Assembly (NCBI GenBank): GCA_049583635.1
Contig: JBAUWF010000042.1
Span: 62,001 to 126,000 of the forward strand
Direction of reading: 5' to 3'
Source: Dokdonella_A sp049583635
GTDB taxonomy: Bacteria; Pseudomonadota; Gammaproteobacteria; Xanthomonadales; Rhodanobacteraceae
Length of the DNA stretch: 64,000 bases
This document shows, in pieces, positions 27,421 through 35,768 of the stretch. The notes under the pieces were generated by a model, which did not search any database, was not told where the DNA came from, and saw only the letters and a list, made by a program, of their open reading frames with translations. Position 1 is the stretch's first letter; the number at the start of each line of letters is the position of its first letter. The translations under genes and the position numbers were made by a program.

Positions 27421-27472
27421 ATCCTGTCCTCCACAAAGGGAACCACAATGACTATGCGCCCCGCGTGATGCC

Positions 27473-27486
27473 TTGACCTGCATCAA
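27473..27486 (-). promoter_or_regulatory. FNR-like box in the sqr-arsR gap
   Basis: TTGACCTGCATCAA matches 9 of 10 FNR positions and lies 53 bp before the sqr ATG. Read leftwards, the -10 at the expected spacing (CATTGT, 27450-27445) is poor. FNR or an NO-responsive DNR-like protein could bind here. Confidence 0.55.
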
Positions 27487-27500
27487 CCAGCACTTATTTC

Positions 27501-27535
27501 AGTATAATCTAATCTAGAAGCACATTATTTAGACT
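27501..27535. promoter_or_regulatory. AT-rich divergent promoter/candidate ArsR operator
   Basis: An unusually AT-rich stretch in a GC-rich window. It contains a perfect TATAAT (27503-27508) pointing to arsR, and on the other strand TATACT (27506-27501) pointing to sqr. AGTATAATCTAAT and ATTATTTAGACT form an imperfect inverted repeat. BigR/SqrR-type repressors bind AT-rich inverted repeats over such divergent promoters. The exact operator is not certain. Confidence 0.4.
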
Positions 27536-27598
27536 TTTCTGATAAAGTCAAACGCTGGCGGCAAACCCACGGTGGTTGTGCCGCCCGGAGATGAACGA

Positions 27599-27973
27599 AT
27601 GTCGTTGCCCAAAGCTGTTGCATCGCCCGCCATGCAGGCTCGCGCCGAAGAAGCCTCGCGACTGCTGAAAGCGCTCGGCAATCCGCAGCGGCTGCGCGTT
27701 TTGTGCTTGCTGGCCAGCGGCGAGATGTCGGTCGGCCAGATCAACGATAGATTGCCCGAGCTCAGTCAATCGGCTTTGTCGCAGCATCTGGCCAGGTTGC
27801 GCGAGGAAGGCCTGGTCGAGACGCGCCGCGAGGCACAGACGGTCTGGTACGCACTCATGGACGGCCCAGCTCAATGCGTTATCGCAACGCTGTACGAGGT
27901 TTATTGCATACCGAAGCGTGGTACCGGGGCGTCATCGTCCGTTTCCGTTCGCGCCCGCGGATCGCGCAACTGA
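27599..27973 (+). CDS. ArsR-family persulfide-responsive repressor (BigR/SqrR/YgaV-like)
   Basis: A 124-residue winged-helix repressor. The DNA-reading helix is SQSALSQHLARLREEGLV. Cys36 in LRVLCLLASG and Cys103 in LYEVYCIPK occupy the places of the two redox Cys of BigR, SqrR and YgaV, which form a disulfide or tetrasulfide with reactive sulfur; a third Cys93 is nearby. Metal-site motifs of classical ArsR (ELCVCDL) are absent. The ATG at 27599 has GGAG upstream. It is divergent from sqr, so it most likely represses that operon until sulfide or persulfide appears. Confidence 0.88.
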   Translation: MSLPKAVASPAMQARAEEASRLLKALGNPQRLRVLCLLASGEMSVGQINDRLPELSQSALSQHLARLREEGLVETRREAQTVWYALMDGPAQCVIATLYEVYCIPKRGTGASSSVSVRARGSRN

Positions 27974-28509
27974 TCCAGGCGCTGCCGACTTGGGCGGTAA
28001 CCCTGCGGGGAGGCCGTTTGCTGCACATTCCTCAAGCCGTGAACAAGCTGACCTGCAATGAGGTGCAACAAAGGACTGACGCCCGACACCATGGCAGCAG
28101 GGGTGCTTGCACACTATATCGGGCGAGTTCAAGTTAGCGCCGCGGTCGATCATCGCAATTGATCCAGATCATCATGGATGACGGGACCCTGCTGCGTCCG
28201 GGGCACTGACTTGGCAGTCGATGAGGCGACGCCGCACCGCGTTGCCTCGATCACGTGCTGATACGATTGTGCGCGGGGCGTGGTGGCATTCGGAGGGTGG
28301 TGGCAGACTGGTCGGGGTCGTTACCCGGCTCGCCACGCCCGAACGGATTTTCGAGCAGCACCACCCTTTGATGCCGAAGTCGTCTCTCGCATGCATGTCG
28401 TTGTCGTCAATCATATTGAGTCATGTCTTGCCGGAGCGTCTTTCGGTTGCGCCGGCCTTCTGCATATGAACCCGGTTTCATGAACCGCCAGCCGCGCAAG
28501 AAAGCGTAG
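27974..28509. other. Gene-poor gap with one FNR-like box
   Basis: 536 bases without a convincing gene. It holds TTGATCCAGATCAT (28159-28172), 9 of 10 to the FNR consensus. Read leftwards, TAACTT (28136-28131) is at -10 spacing, but nothing obvious lies downstream except the end of arsR on the other strand. Read rightwards, no -10 is seen and the next gene starts about 340 bases away. Short ORFs on both strands resemble no family. Confidence 0.5.
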
Positions 28510-29817
28510 ATGTCCTCCCTGCAGCTTCCCCCGCTTCTGCTCCAATTCGTCGCCACCGTGGTGCTCGCTTTCGTACTGGGGCTCCAGCTGCATAGTTACC
28601 GTCGTGCGCAGGACGAAGGCATCGGCTTCGGCACCACGCGCACGCTCACACTGATCGGCGCTTGCGGCTTCGTCTTGTGGCTGCTCGACGCTTCGCAACC
28701 GCGCGGTCTGTATCTGGCCGGGCTTGTGGCGTTGGCAGTGTGGTTGGCGGTCGAGTTGGTACGTTGGCCCAACGTGGCGACACCCGTTCCGCGCAGCGGT
28801 CCGGGCGGCGACGCCGGCGGGGTGCTGCTGCCTTCAATCATAGCCCTGCTCGCCTACGCGCTTGGCCCGCTGGTGCTCACGCAACCCGATTGGCTGGTCG
28901 CTGCGGTGCTGATCGTTGCGATCTTGATGCTCGCGGAAAAACCGCTGATTCGAAAACTGTCTGACGCGCTGCCCGCGAGCGAGGGCATCACGTTGGTAAA
29001 GTTCTTCATCGTCGCCGGCATCGTGCTGCCGTTGCTGCCGGACACGCCCATCCCCGGCCTCACCGACATCACCTACGCCAAGGTCTGGATGGCGGTGGTG
29101 CTGATTTCATCGATCTCCTACGCCGGTTATCTCGCCCATACATATCTCTTTCCCAAGGCTGGCACCTTGCTCACCGGCATGCTCGGCGGCGTCTATTCAA
29201 GTACTGCGGCCACGATAGTGCTGGCGCGGCGGTCTCGTACGGACACGACCATTGCTGCGCAAGCGCCCGCGGCGACCGTGCTGGCTACCGCGATGATGTA
29301 CGTGCGTCTGTGGATCGTCATCGTCCTGCTCGGCCACGGCGCTGCGGCAGTGCGCTTGGCATTGCCTTTCGGGCTGCTGCTCCTGAGTTCGCTGGGCGTG
29401 ACGTGGTGGCTGTGGCGGCGCGGCCTCGCCAAATCAGCGCGGACCGCACAAGCCAAGCTCGGTCCAAACAACCCGCTCGACTTGCCCGTGGCGTTCCTGT
29501 TCGCGGGACTGTTCATCGCTTTTGCCGCGATCACCCAGTTCGTCACCCAGCACTTCGGCGCAACCGGTCTGCACGTGCTGAGTTTTCTGGTCGGCTTCAC
29601 CGACATTGATCCCTTCGTGCTGTCACTGCTCGCCGGCCATTTTCAAGTCAGTGACACATCCATCGTTGGTGCCGTGCTGATAGCGTCCGGCAGCAACAAT
29701 CTTCTCAAGGCAGGCTATGCCGTAGGTCTGTCGCACCAACGTTCGATGTTTTACCCGGCGGCCTGGCTGGTCCTGACGTTTTTTCTTTCTTTGGCCATGA
29801 TGTTTGCATCTACATGA
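28510..29817 (+). CDS. MgtC/SapB-DUF4010 membrane protein
   Basis: A 435-residue integral membrane protein with about 12 hydrophobic segments. The N-terminal quarter is MgtC-like (FVLGLQLHSYRR, GFGTTRTLTLIGACGFVLW) and the rest is DUF4010 (KFFIVAGIVLPLLPD, GGVYSSTAATIVLARRS, FTDIDPFVLSLLAG). Function of this fusion is not established; MgtC proteins affect ATP synthase and growth at low Mg2+. It lies between the sulfide and NO genes, on the same strand as norB. Confidence 0.82.
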   Translation: MSSLQLPPLLLQFVATVVLAFVLGLQLHSYRRAQDEGIGFGTTRTLTLIGACGFVLWLLDASQPRGLYLAGLVALAVWLAVELVRWPNVATPVPRSGPGGDAGGVLLPSIIALLAYALGPLVLTQPDWLVAAVLIVAILMLAEKPLIRKLSDALPASEGITLVKFFIVAGIVLPLLPDTPIPGLTDITYAKVWMAVVLISSISYAGYLAHTYLFPKAGTLLTGMLGGVYSSTAATIVLARRSRTDTTIAAQAPAATVLATAMMYVRLWIVIVLLGHGAAAVRLALPFGLLLLSSLGVTWWLWRRGLAKSARTAQAKLGPNNPLDLPVAFLFAGLFIAFAAITQFVTQHFGATGLHVLSFLVGFTDIDPFVLSLLAGHFQVSDTSIVGAVLIASGSNNLLKAGYAVGLSHQRSMFYPAAWLVLTFFLSLAMMFAST

Positions 29818-30173
29818 AAGTCGCAAGACCAAACCGAAAATCCGGACGTCTCCTGAAGAAGGCTGCGACGATTGATTCGAGGTGCGTGGGCTGTCGCGCG
29901 TTTACACCGCGTCGAACTCACGGGCGCAGCGACAGCCGGATCGTGAATGTATTGTCCGATCGGACCCCGCAAGACATGCGCAGTACATTCTTGCGCGCGG
30001 CCGTCCTGCGCAAGGGCATTGCCAGGATCCAGATTGGTCAGTTCGCGTATCACTTCGGAGCGGCGGGGACGCAGGCTTCAGCCCATGCCTCTGGCCCGGA
30101 TACGCGCTCGACCCGTGCTCGCGGCCACGTTTGATAAGGTTCGCACCAAAACCGACCGGGGCACCACGTCCTC
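29818..30173. other. Non-coding gap with a long-loop hairpin
   Basis: No supported gene. GGCTGTCGC (29889-29897) and GCGACAGCC (29929-29937) form a perfect 9-bp stem around a 31-base loop, 71 bases past the DUF4010 stop; it may be a terminator without T-run or an RNA structure. Several ORFs cross the gap, but none has family-like content or a ribosome site. Confidence 0.4.
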
Positions 30174-30216
30174 TTGATTCATGTCAATTCACGCGCCGTC
30201 CGGCTTGGGTTACGCT
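30174..30216 (+). promoter_or_regulatory. FNR/DNR-type promoter of norB
   Basis: TTGATTCATGTCAA (30174-30187) matches 9 of 10 FNR positions. TACGCT (30211-30216) follows with 33 bp between centres, predicting a start near 30222 and a class II arrangement. The box covers the 5'-most in-frame ATG (30181), which therefore cannot be the norB start if this promoter is used. Confidence 0.65.
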
Positions 30217-30246
30217 GGCGTGCGATTTGAACTGCCGGAGATCGCC

Positions 30247-32544
30247 GTGAATGCCACGCACGTTCCGACTGTCCACGGGGCACCGCAGGACAGGACCAGC
30301 AAGAACCTGATCTGGATTCTGCTCGTGGTGACCGTGGGTTGCTGGGGAGCCATGCTGTGGGCCACCTACGTCACCTATCGCGAAGCGGCGCCGCTGCCGC
30401 AGAAATTCGTCACGGCGTCCGCCCAGGTGGTGATGACGCGTGACGACATAGTCGCCGGCAAGTCCGGGTTCCAGCAGGCCGACCTGATGGATTACGGCAG
30501 CCTGTACGGCATGGGTTCGTATTTCGGCGAGGACTACACAGCGGAATATCTGGTGCAGCTCGCGCGGGAGGTACAGGACAATCTCGCGCAGGCCCGCTAC
30601 GGAAAGTTCTTCGCCGAATTGACCGCCGATCAGCAATCCGGCGTTACACGGTCGATGCAATCCGATCTCAAGGGCGTCGACCTTGGTCAAGCGACGGTCG
30701 TGCTGCCTGATGCCGTCGCGAATGCGCTGGTCACCCTGCGCGGGCGCATCGCGCCGCAGCTTCTCAGCGACAATTTCGTCAAGGGTTATACACGCGCCTA
30801 CAGCCTGAATCCGACCAGCGCCGCGCAGACTGCCGACTTCCTGCTGTACTCGTCGCTGACCACCGTCGCGCGGCGCCCCGGCAAGGACTATTCATGGACC
30901 ATCAACTGGCCCGCCGAACCTCTGGTCGGCAACGTGCCCACCGCTGCGACGTTCCAGTGGACATGGGCTTCGTTCACCCTGGTTTTTTTCGGCATCGGTG
31001 TGGTGCTGGTGATCTTCCGCCTGTATATCGAGCCCAAGGCACCCAATGAAACCTACGAGCCCGCACTGCGCGGGTTCGCGATGCCCACGCCGAGCCAGCG
31101 CGCACTGTGGAAGTATTTCCTGGTTGTCGCGGCGATCTTGCTCGTGCAGATCCTGGTCGGTTCGATCATGGCGCACTACTACACCGAGCGCACCGATTTC
31201 TATGGCGTCGATGTCGACCGCTGGCTGCCATTTGCATTTCTTCGCAGCGTCCACCTACAGGCGCCGATCGTCTGGATCGGTGTGAGCTGGATCGGCGCTG
31301 GTCTGTTCCTCGCGCCGTTGATCGGCAAGCACGAACCCGCTGGCCAGCGACATCTGGTCAATCTGATCTTCTGGGTTCTGGTCGTGATTGTGGCCGGCGC
31401 GTTGACCGGGAACTACCTCGGCATCACGGGCATCGTCGACCAGCACTGGTTCTGGTTTGGCAACCAAGGCTTGTCCTATCTGGAGCTCGGCCGCTTCTGG
31501 CAGATCCTGTTTTTTGTCGGCCTGCTGGTATGGAGTCTCGTCCTGCTGCGTGCGTTCTGGCCAACGCTCAGAGCGCTGTTCACGCAAGGTCGGTCGCTCT
31601 ACAGTCTGTTCCGCATAGAGCATCTACTGTGGTACAGCACGCTGGGGGTGGCGGTGATCTATGTATTCGGCATGATTCCGCTGGCCGAGCCCAACCCGTC
31701 TTTCGCGATCACTGACTTCTGGCGCTGGTGGGTGGTGCACCTTTGGGTCGAGTGGGCGTTCGAATTGTTCACCGCCGCGATCACCGGGTACTTCCTGATG
31801 GCGCTCGGACTGGTCTCGCGCCAACTGGTCGAGCGCGCAGTCCTGTTTGAATGGATCCTGATACTGATCAGCGGCATTCTCGGCACCGGTCACCACATGT
31901 ATTGGGCCGGGGAACCCGATCTGTGGATTGGCGTAGGCAGCATGTTCTCGTTCCTCGAAGTACTGCCACTGTTCCTGTTGGTGATGGAGGCGATTGACCA
32001 GCGTCGGCATATCGCGGCACAACAGGATTTTCCGTATCGCCTTGCGTACCTCTACATTCTCGGTTCGGCGTTCTGGAACTTTGTCGGCGCCGGTGTTTTC
32101 GGCGGTGGCACGCTCAACGCCCCGCTGGTGAACTACTACGAGCACGGGACATTTCTCACTCTCAACCACGCACACACTGCGATGTTCGGTGCCTTCGGCC
32201 TGCTGGCGATCGGTCTCATCTACATGGTCTTGCGCTACCTCAATGGTGAACGACGCTGGAGCGACAAGCCCGGCGTGTGGGCATTCTGGCTTTACAACGT
32301 CGGCGTAGTGATGTGGATCGTGTTGAACTTCTATCCGATCGGCTGGCCGCAACTGGAGGCCGTGTACACGCACGGCTATGCCTACGCACGCAGCCTGAAG
32401 TTCTACGACACCACGGTGTTCTGGCAGTGGATGCGCATGCCCGGTGACGTCGTGTTCGCGGTCGGCGCACTGATCATGGCGTACGACTTCACGCGCAAGC
32501 TGTGGTTTGCGCGCGTGGGTGGCCAAACGCGGATCGCACCATGA
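30247..32544 (+). CDS. norB: Quinol-dependent nitric oxide reductase
   Basis: A 765-residue single-subunit qNor, which reduces two NO to N2O with quinol electrons. The length (cNorB is about 460) and the extra N-terminal periplasmic domain after helix 1 identify qNor. Metal ligands are visible: His336 (VHLQAPIVW), His498 (VHLWVEWAFELF), His549-His550 (GTGHHMYW) and His641/His643 (NHAHTAMFG). The GTG at 30247 with GGAG 7 bases upstream is chosen because the upstream ATG at 30181 falls inside the FNR box. No norC, norD or norQ is present, as expected for qNor. It probably detoxifies NO. Confidence 0.92.
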   Translation: MNATHVPTVHGAPQDRTSKNLIWILLVVTVGCWGAMLWATYVTYREAAPLPQKFVTASAQVVMTRDDIVAGKSGFQQADLMDYGSLYGMGSYFGEDYTAEYLVQLAREVQDNLAQARYGKFFAELTADQQSGVTRSMQSDLKGVDLGQATVVLPDAVANALVTLRGRIAPQLLSDNFVKGYTRAYSLNPTSAAQTADFLLYSSLTTVARRPGKDYSWTINWPAEPLVGNVPTAATFQWTWASFTLVFFGIGVVLVIFRLYIEPKAPNETYEPALRGFAMPTPSQRALWKYFLVVAAILLVQILVGSIMAHYYTERTDFYGVDVDRWLPFAFLRSVHLQAPIVWIGVSWIGAGLFLAPLIGKHEPAGQRHLVNLIFWVLVVIVAGALTGNYLGITGIVDQHWFWFGNQGLSYLELGRFWQILFFVGLLVWSLVLLRAFWPTLRALFTQGRSLYSLFRIEHLLWYSTLGVAVIYVFGMIPLAEPNPSFAITDFWRWWVVHLWVEWAFELFTAAITGYFLMALGLVSRQLVERAVLFEWILILISGILGTGHHMYWAGEPDLWIGVGSMFSFLEVLPLFLLVMEAIDQRRHIAAQQDFPYRLAYLYILGSAFWNFVGAGVFGGGTLNAPLVNYYEHGTFLTLNHAHTAMFGAFGLLAIGLIYMVLRYLNGERRWSDKPGVWAFWLYNVGVVMWIVLNFYPIGWPQLEAVYTHGYAYARSLKFYDTTVFWQWMRMPGDVVFAVGALIMAYDFTRKLWFARVGGQTRIAP

Positions 32545-33075
32545 TTCCGATTGTCGCATTGCCTGGCCGGCTCGAACCAGGCGCCATCGCTTTGGGGGTG
32601 GGGCGTCGCGATCGACAGGATTCCGGTCGTGACCCTGCGCGACCAGCGAGATAGTGCTTTCCTTTGCCTCGCGGTGCGGTCAGCAGCATCTCATCGGCAT
32701 GTTCTCCGGTTCCTGCCAGATGGCTTGTCCGCTTGAGATCGAAACGCTCAGGCGCATCGAGCGTGTCGTTGCTTACGAGGGAAAGGCGCCCGTCCCTGCG
32801 CTGCTGGTGAGTTTCGATCCCGCGAACGATGATGTAGCGAACCTGCGCAGGGTGGCCGCCGAACATCATGTGCAGGCATCGCTTGTTCCGGCCCTCGCGT
32901 CCCGAACAGGGCGACGAAGGCATACTTGCGGCTCGTCGGCCTCGCTGGGTGGACTGGCTGGAAAACAGCACAGCGGGACATCTGTGGCTCCGCTCCGCCG
33001 CGGCAATGCCCAAGGCGGCCCGGTACTGGCCAGCGCACCCGGCAACTACGTTCTCGATCACGGAAGGAGCACCAG
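32541..33075 (+). pseudogene. Frameshifted SCO1/SenC copper chaperone
   Basis: Pieces of a SCO1/SenC/PrrC protein lie in different frames. Frame 1 gives IPVVTLRDQ, near 32620-32650. Frame 2 continues SEIVLSFASRCGQQHLIGMF, then SGSCQMACPLEIETLRRIE with the copper-binding C-x3-C, then VPALLVSFDPANDDVANLRR to about 32875. After that the expected RPS/P-D-LAA region appears in frame 3 (LFRPSRPEQGDEGILAA) and a short piece in frame 2 again (NAQGGPVLAS). At least two frameshifts are needed. A candidate ATG overlaps the norB stop (ATGA). SCO proteins deliver copper or handle thiols for respiratory complexes. Either real decay or assembly indels could explain it. Confidence 0.65.
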
Positions 33076-33078
33076 GAC

Positions 33079-34506
33079 ATGAATGCATTGCCAGCCGAAA
33101 CAACGGACTTCATCGAGAATCGCACCTTCGACGAAATCGAAGTCGGCGACCATGCCAGCCTGGTGCGTACGCTGACCCAACGCGACATCGGGCTGTTCGC
33201 GGCGATGTCCGGTGACGTCAATCCGGCCCATATGGATCCCGTCTACGCGCGCACCGATCTGTTCCATCGCGTGATTGCCCACGGCATGTGGGGTGGTGCG
33301 CTGATCTCCGCGGTGCTCGGCACCGAACTGCCCGGGCCGGGCACGATCTATCTTTCGCAGGACCTGCACTTCCACGCTCCGATCGGTCTGGGCGATACCG
33401 TCACCGTCAGCGTTACAGCGAAAGAGAAGATCGCGGATGGGCATCGCATCCTCTTCGACTGCCGCTGCAGCAACCAGCAAGGCGAAGACGTGATCCTGGG
33501 TAGCGCCGAGGTGAAGGCGCCGGTGGAAAAGATCCGACGCCGGCGCCTCGAATTGCCGGAAATCCGGCTTGGGAGCCACGACCGCTTTCGCGAATTGATG
33601 GCACGGGCGGCGTTGGGCGTCCCCATCGCAACCGCGGTAGCCCACCCTTGCGACCCGGTGTCGCTCAGCGCCGCGCTCGACGCCGCGAAGGCCGGTTTGA
33701 TCGTGCCGATCCTGGTTGGTCCCACTGCCAAAATACAGGCCGCCGCGAAACAGGCCGGGCTGGATATCAGTGCCTTGCGCATTGTCGACACCCTGCACAG
33801 CCACGCGGCGGCCGCCGCGGCTGTGGCGCTCGTGCGCAACGGCGAGGCGCATCTGCTGATGAAGGGCTCGCTGCAGACCGACGAACTGATGCACGCGGTC
33901 GTCGCTGCCGACAGCGGTCTGCGCACGGATCGCCGGCTCAGTCATGCCTACCTGATGGACGTGCCGGGCTACGCCCGTCCTCTGCTGGTGACCGACGCCG
34001 CGATCAACATTGCTCCGACACTGGCCGAGAAGCGCGACATCATCCAGAACGCGATCGACCTGGCCCACATCATGGGGCTGGCGGAGCCACGCGTCGCCGT
34101 GCTGTCGGCGGTCGAGACGGTGAACCCGGCGATTCCCTCGACCATCGACGCCGCCGCGCTGTGCAAGATGGCTGAGCGCGGACAGATCACCGGCGGCGTC
34201 GTCGACGGCCCGCTGGCATTCGACAACGCGGTCAGCCCCGAGGCGGCACGCGAGAAGGGTATCGTTTCGCCGGTCGCGGGTCTGGCCGACATCCTGGTCG
34301 TTCCGGATCTTGAATCGGGCAACATGCTGGCCAAGCAACTGACCTTCCTCGCCGGCGCCGACGCCGCCGGCATCGTGATGGGCGCGCGGGTGCCGATCAT
34401 TCTGACCAGCCGTGCCGATTCGCCGCGCACCCACGTGGCGTCCTGCGCGGTGGCGGTGTTGGTGGCGCGGTCGGCGTACTCCTTGCCCGTGCCGATTGAT
34501 GCCTGA
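33079..34506 (+). CDS. MaoC-phosphate acetyl/butyryltransferase fusion
   Basis: A 475-residue fusion. Residues 1-150 are a MaoC-like hotdog hydratase domain (DIGLFAAMSGDVNPAHMDP, AHGMWGGALISAVLG). Residues 165-475 are a Pta/Ptb phosphotransacylase (LMKGSLQTDELMHAV, RRLSHAYLMDVP, AAINIAPTLAEKRDIIQNA). The C-terminal domain would convert acyl-CoA plus phosphate to acyl phosphate. AGGAG precedes the ATG. The acetate kinase gene starts 3 bases after the stop, so both make the acyl-CoA to ATP route used when respiration slows. Confidence 0.9.
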   Translation: MNALPAETTDFIENRTFDEIEVGDHASLVRTLTQRDIGLFAAMSGDVNPAHMDPVYARTDLFHRVIAHGMWGGALISAVLGTELPGPGTIYLSQDLHFHAPIGLGDTVTVSVTAKEKIADGHRILFDCRCSNQQGEDVILGSAEVKAPVEKIRRRRLELPEIRLGSHDRFRELMARAALGVPIATAVAHPCDPVSLSAALDAAKAGLIVPILVGPTAKIQAAAKQAGLDISALRIVDTLHSHAAAAAAVALVRNGEAHLLMKGSLQTDELMHAVVAADSGLRTDRRLSHAYLMDVPGYARPLLVTDAAINIAPTLAEKRDIIQNAIDLAHIMGLAEPRVAVLSAVETVNPAIPSTIDAAALCKMAERGQITGGVVDGPLAFDNAVSPEAAREKGIVSPVAGLADILVVPDLESGNMLAKQLTFLAGADAAGIVMGARVPIILTSRADSPRTHVASCAVAVLVARSAYSLPVPIDA

Positions 34507-34509
34507 CAC

Positions 34510-35718
34510 GTGTCCAGGGCCATCCTTACCCTCAACGCCGGCTCGTCCAGCATCAAGTTCGCGCTGTATGGAATGGCGACGGCTGGACCGCAGCAACGGC
34601 TGTCGCACGGCCAGATCGAAGGCATCGGCAACGTGCCGCATTTCATCGCCAAGGATGCGGAGGGTGTCACGCTGACCGAGCATCGGTGGCCGGCAGCCGC
34701 AAAACTCGATCACGAAGCACTGCTGACCCCCTTGCTCGCGTGGATCACTTCGCGCCTCGGTGTTGAATCCCTGGTTGCGGTCGGCCATCGGGTGGTGCAC
34801 GGGGGTGAAACCTGGGATCGGCCCGTTCGTCTGACCCCTGCGGTGATCGCCAGCCTGGCCAGGCTGATCCCGCTGGCGCCACTACACCAGCCACATAGTC
34901 TCGCCGCAGTGGAGGCGGTTACGCGACTGCGACCTGGATTGCCGCAGGTGGCCTGTTTCGACACGGCGTTCCATCACGGCATGGCACCGACCGTCAGCCG
35001 GCTGGCGCTGCCCCGAAAATACGCGGCCGAAGGTGTGCGCCGCTACGGGTTTCATGGGCTGTCCTATGAATACATTGTCGGACGTCTGCGCGAGCAGGCC
35101 CCCGCGTTGGCCGCCGGCCGCGTGATCGCGGCCCACCTTGGCAATGGCGCCAGCCTGTGCGCGATGCGCGATGGTCACAGCGTCGATACCACGATGGGCT
35201 TCACCGCGCTGGACGGGTTGGTGATGGGCACACGCTGCGGCAGCCTCGACCCGGGAGCTGTGCTGTACCTGCAGCAGGAGCATGGTCTGAGCGTGTCCAC
35301 GGTCGAACACATGCTCTACAACGATAGTGGCCTGCTCGGGATATCCGGTATCAGCAACGACATGCGCACGCTGCTGGCCAGCAACGATCTTCACGCGCAC
35401 GAGGCGATCGATCTGTTTGTATTTCGCATCGCGCGCGAGATCGGTGCCCTGACCTGCAGCCTGGGCGGACTCGACGGCTTGGTGTTTTCGGCAGGCATCG
35501 GCGAACACGCCGCGTCGGTCCGGGCGGCCGTCTGTGCACGGCTGGCGTGGCTGGGCGTCGCCTGCGACACGGATGCCAATGCCGGCGATGCCGGCGTGAT
35601 CAGCACCCCCGACAGTCGTGTGCAGGTGCGTGTGGTTGCCACCGACGAGGAGGCGATGATCGCCACGCATACCAGAAACGTGCTGCTGACGCCTTCGTCA
35701 GCGGCAACATCAGCCTGA
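34510..35718 (+). CDS. ackA: Acetate kinase
   Basis: A 402-residue ASKHA-fold kinase: NAGSSSIKFALYG at the N-terminus, VGHRVVHGGETW, RYGFHGLSYEYI, AAHLGNGASLCA and VFSAGIGEHAASVR. It transfers phosphate from acetyl phosphate to ADP in the cytoplasm. The GTG at 34510 lies 3 bases after the transferase stop. With the upstream fusion it forms a substrate-level phosphorylation module; acetyl phosphate could also feed response regulators. Confidence 0.95.
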   Translation: MSRAILTLNAGSSSIKFALYGMATAGPQQRLSHGQIEGIGNVPHFIAKDAEGVTLTEHRWPAAAKLDHEALLTPLLAWITSRLGVESLVAVGHRVVHGGETWDRPVRLTPAVIASLARLIPLAPLHQPHSLAAVEAVTRLRPGLPQVACFDTAFHHGMAPTVSRLALPRKYAAEGVRRYGFHGLSYEYIVGRLREQAPALAAGRVIAAHLGNGASLCAMRDGHSVDTTMGFTALDGLVMGTRCGSLDPGAVLYLQQEHGLSVSTVEHMLYNDSGLLGISGISNDMRTLLASNDLHAHEAIDLFVFRIAREIGALTCSLGGLDGLVFSAGIGEHAASVRAAVCARLAWLGVACDTDANAGDAGVISTPDSRVQVRVVATDEEAMIATHTRNVLLTPSSAATSA

Positions 35719-35768
35719 GGCTGGAGGGGTGCCTGTGATACACCACAGTGCTAGAGTGCCCGCATATC

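Noticed and set aside
28172..28469. Short ORFs on both strands before the DUF4010 gene
   Set aside because: No family-like content, weak starts, and mutually overlapping.
29882..30250. ORF across the gap before norB
   Set aside because: It crosses the predicted norB promoter and has shadow-like Arg/Ser/Pro composition.
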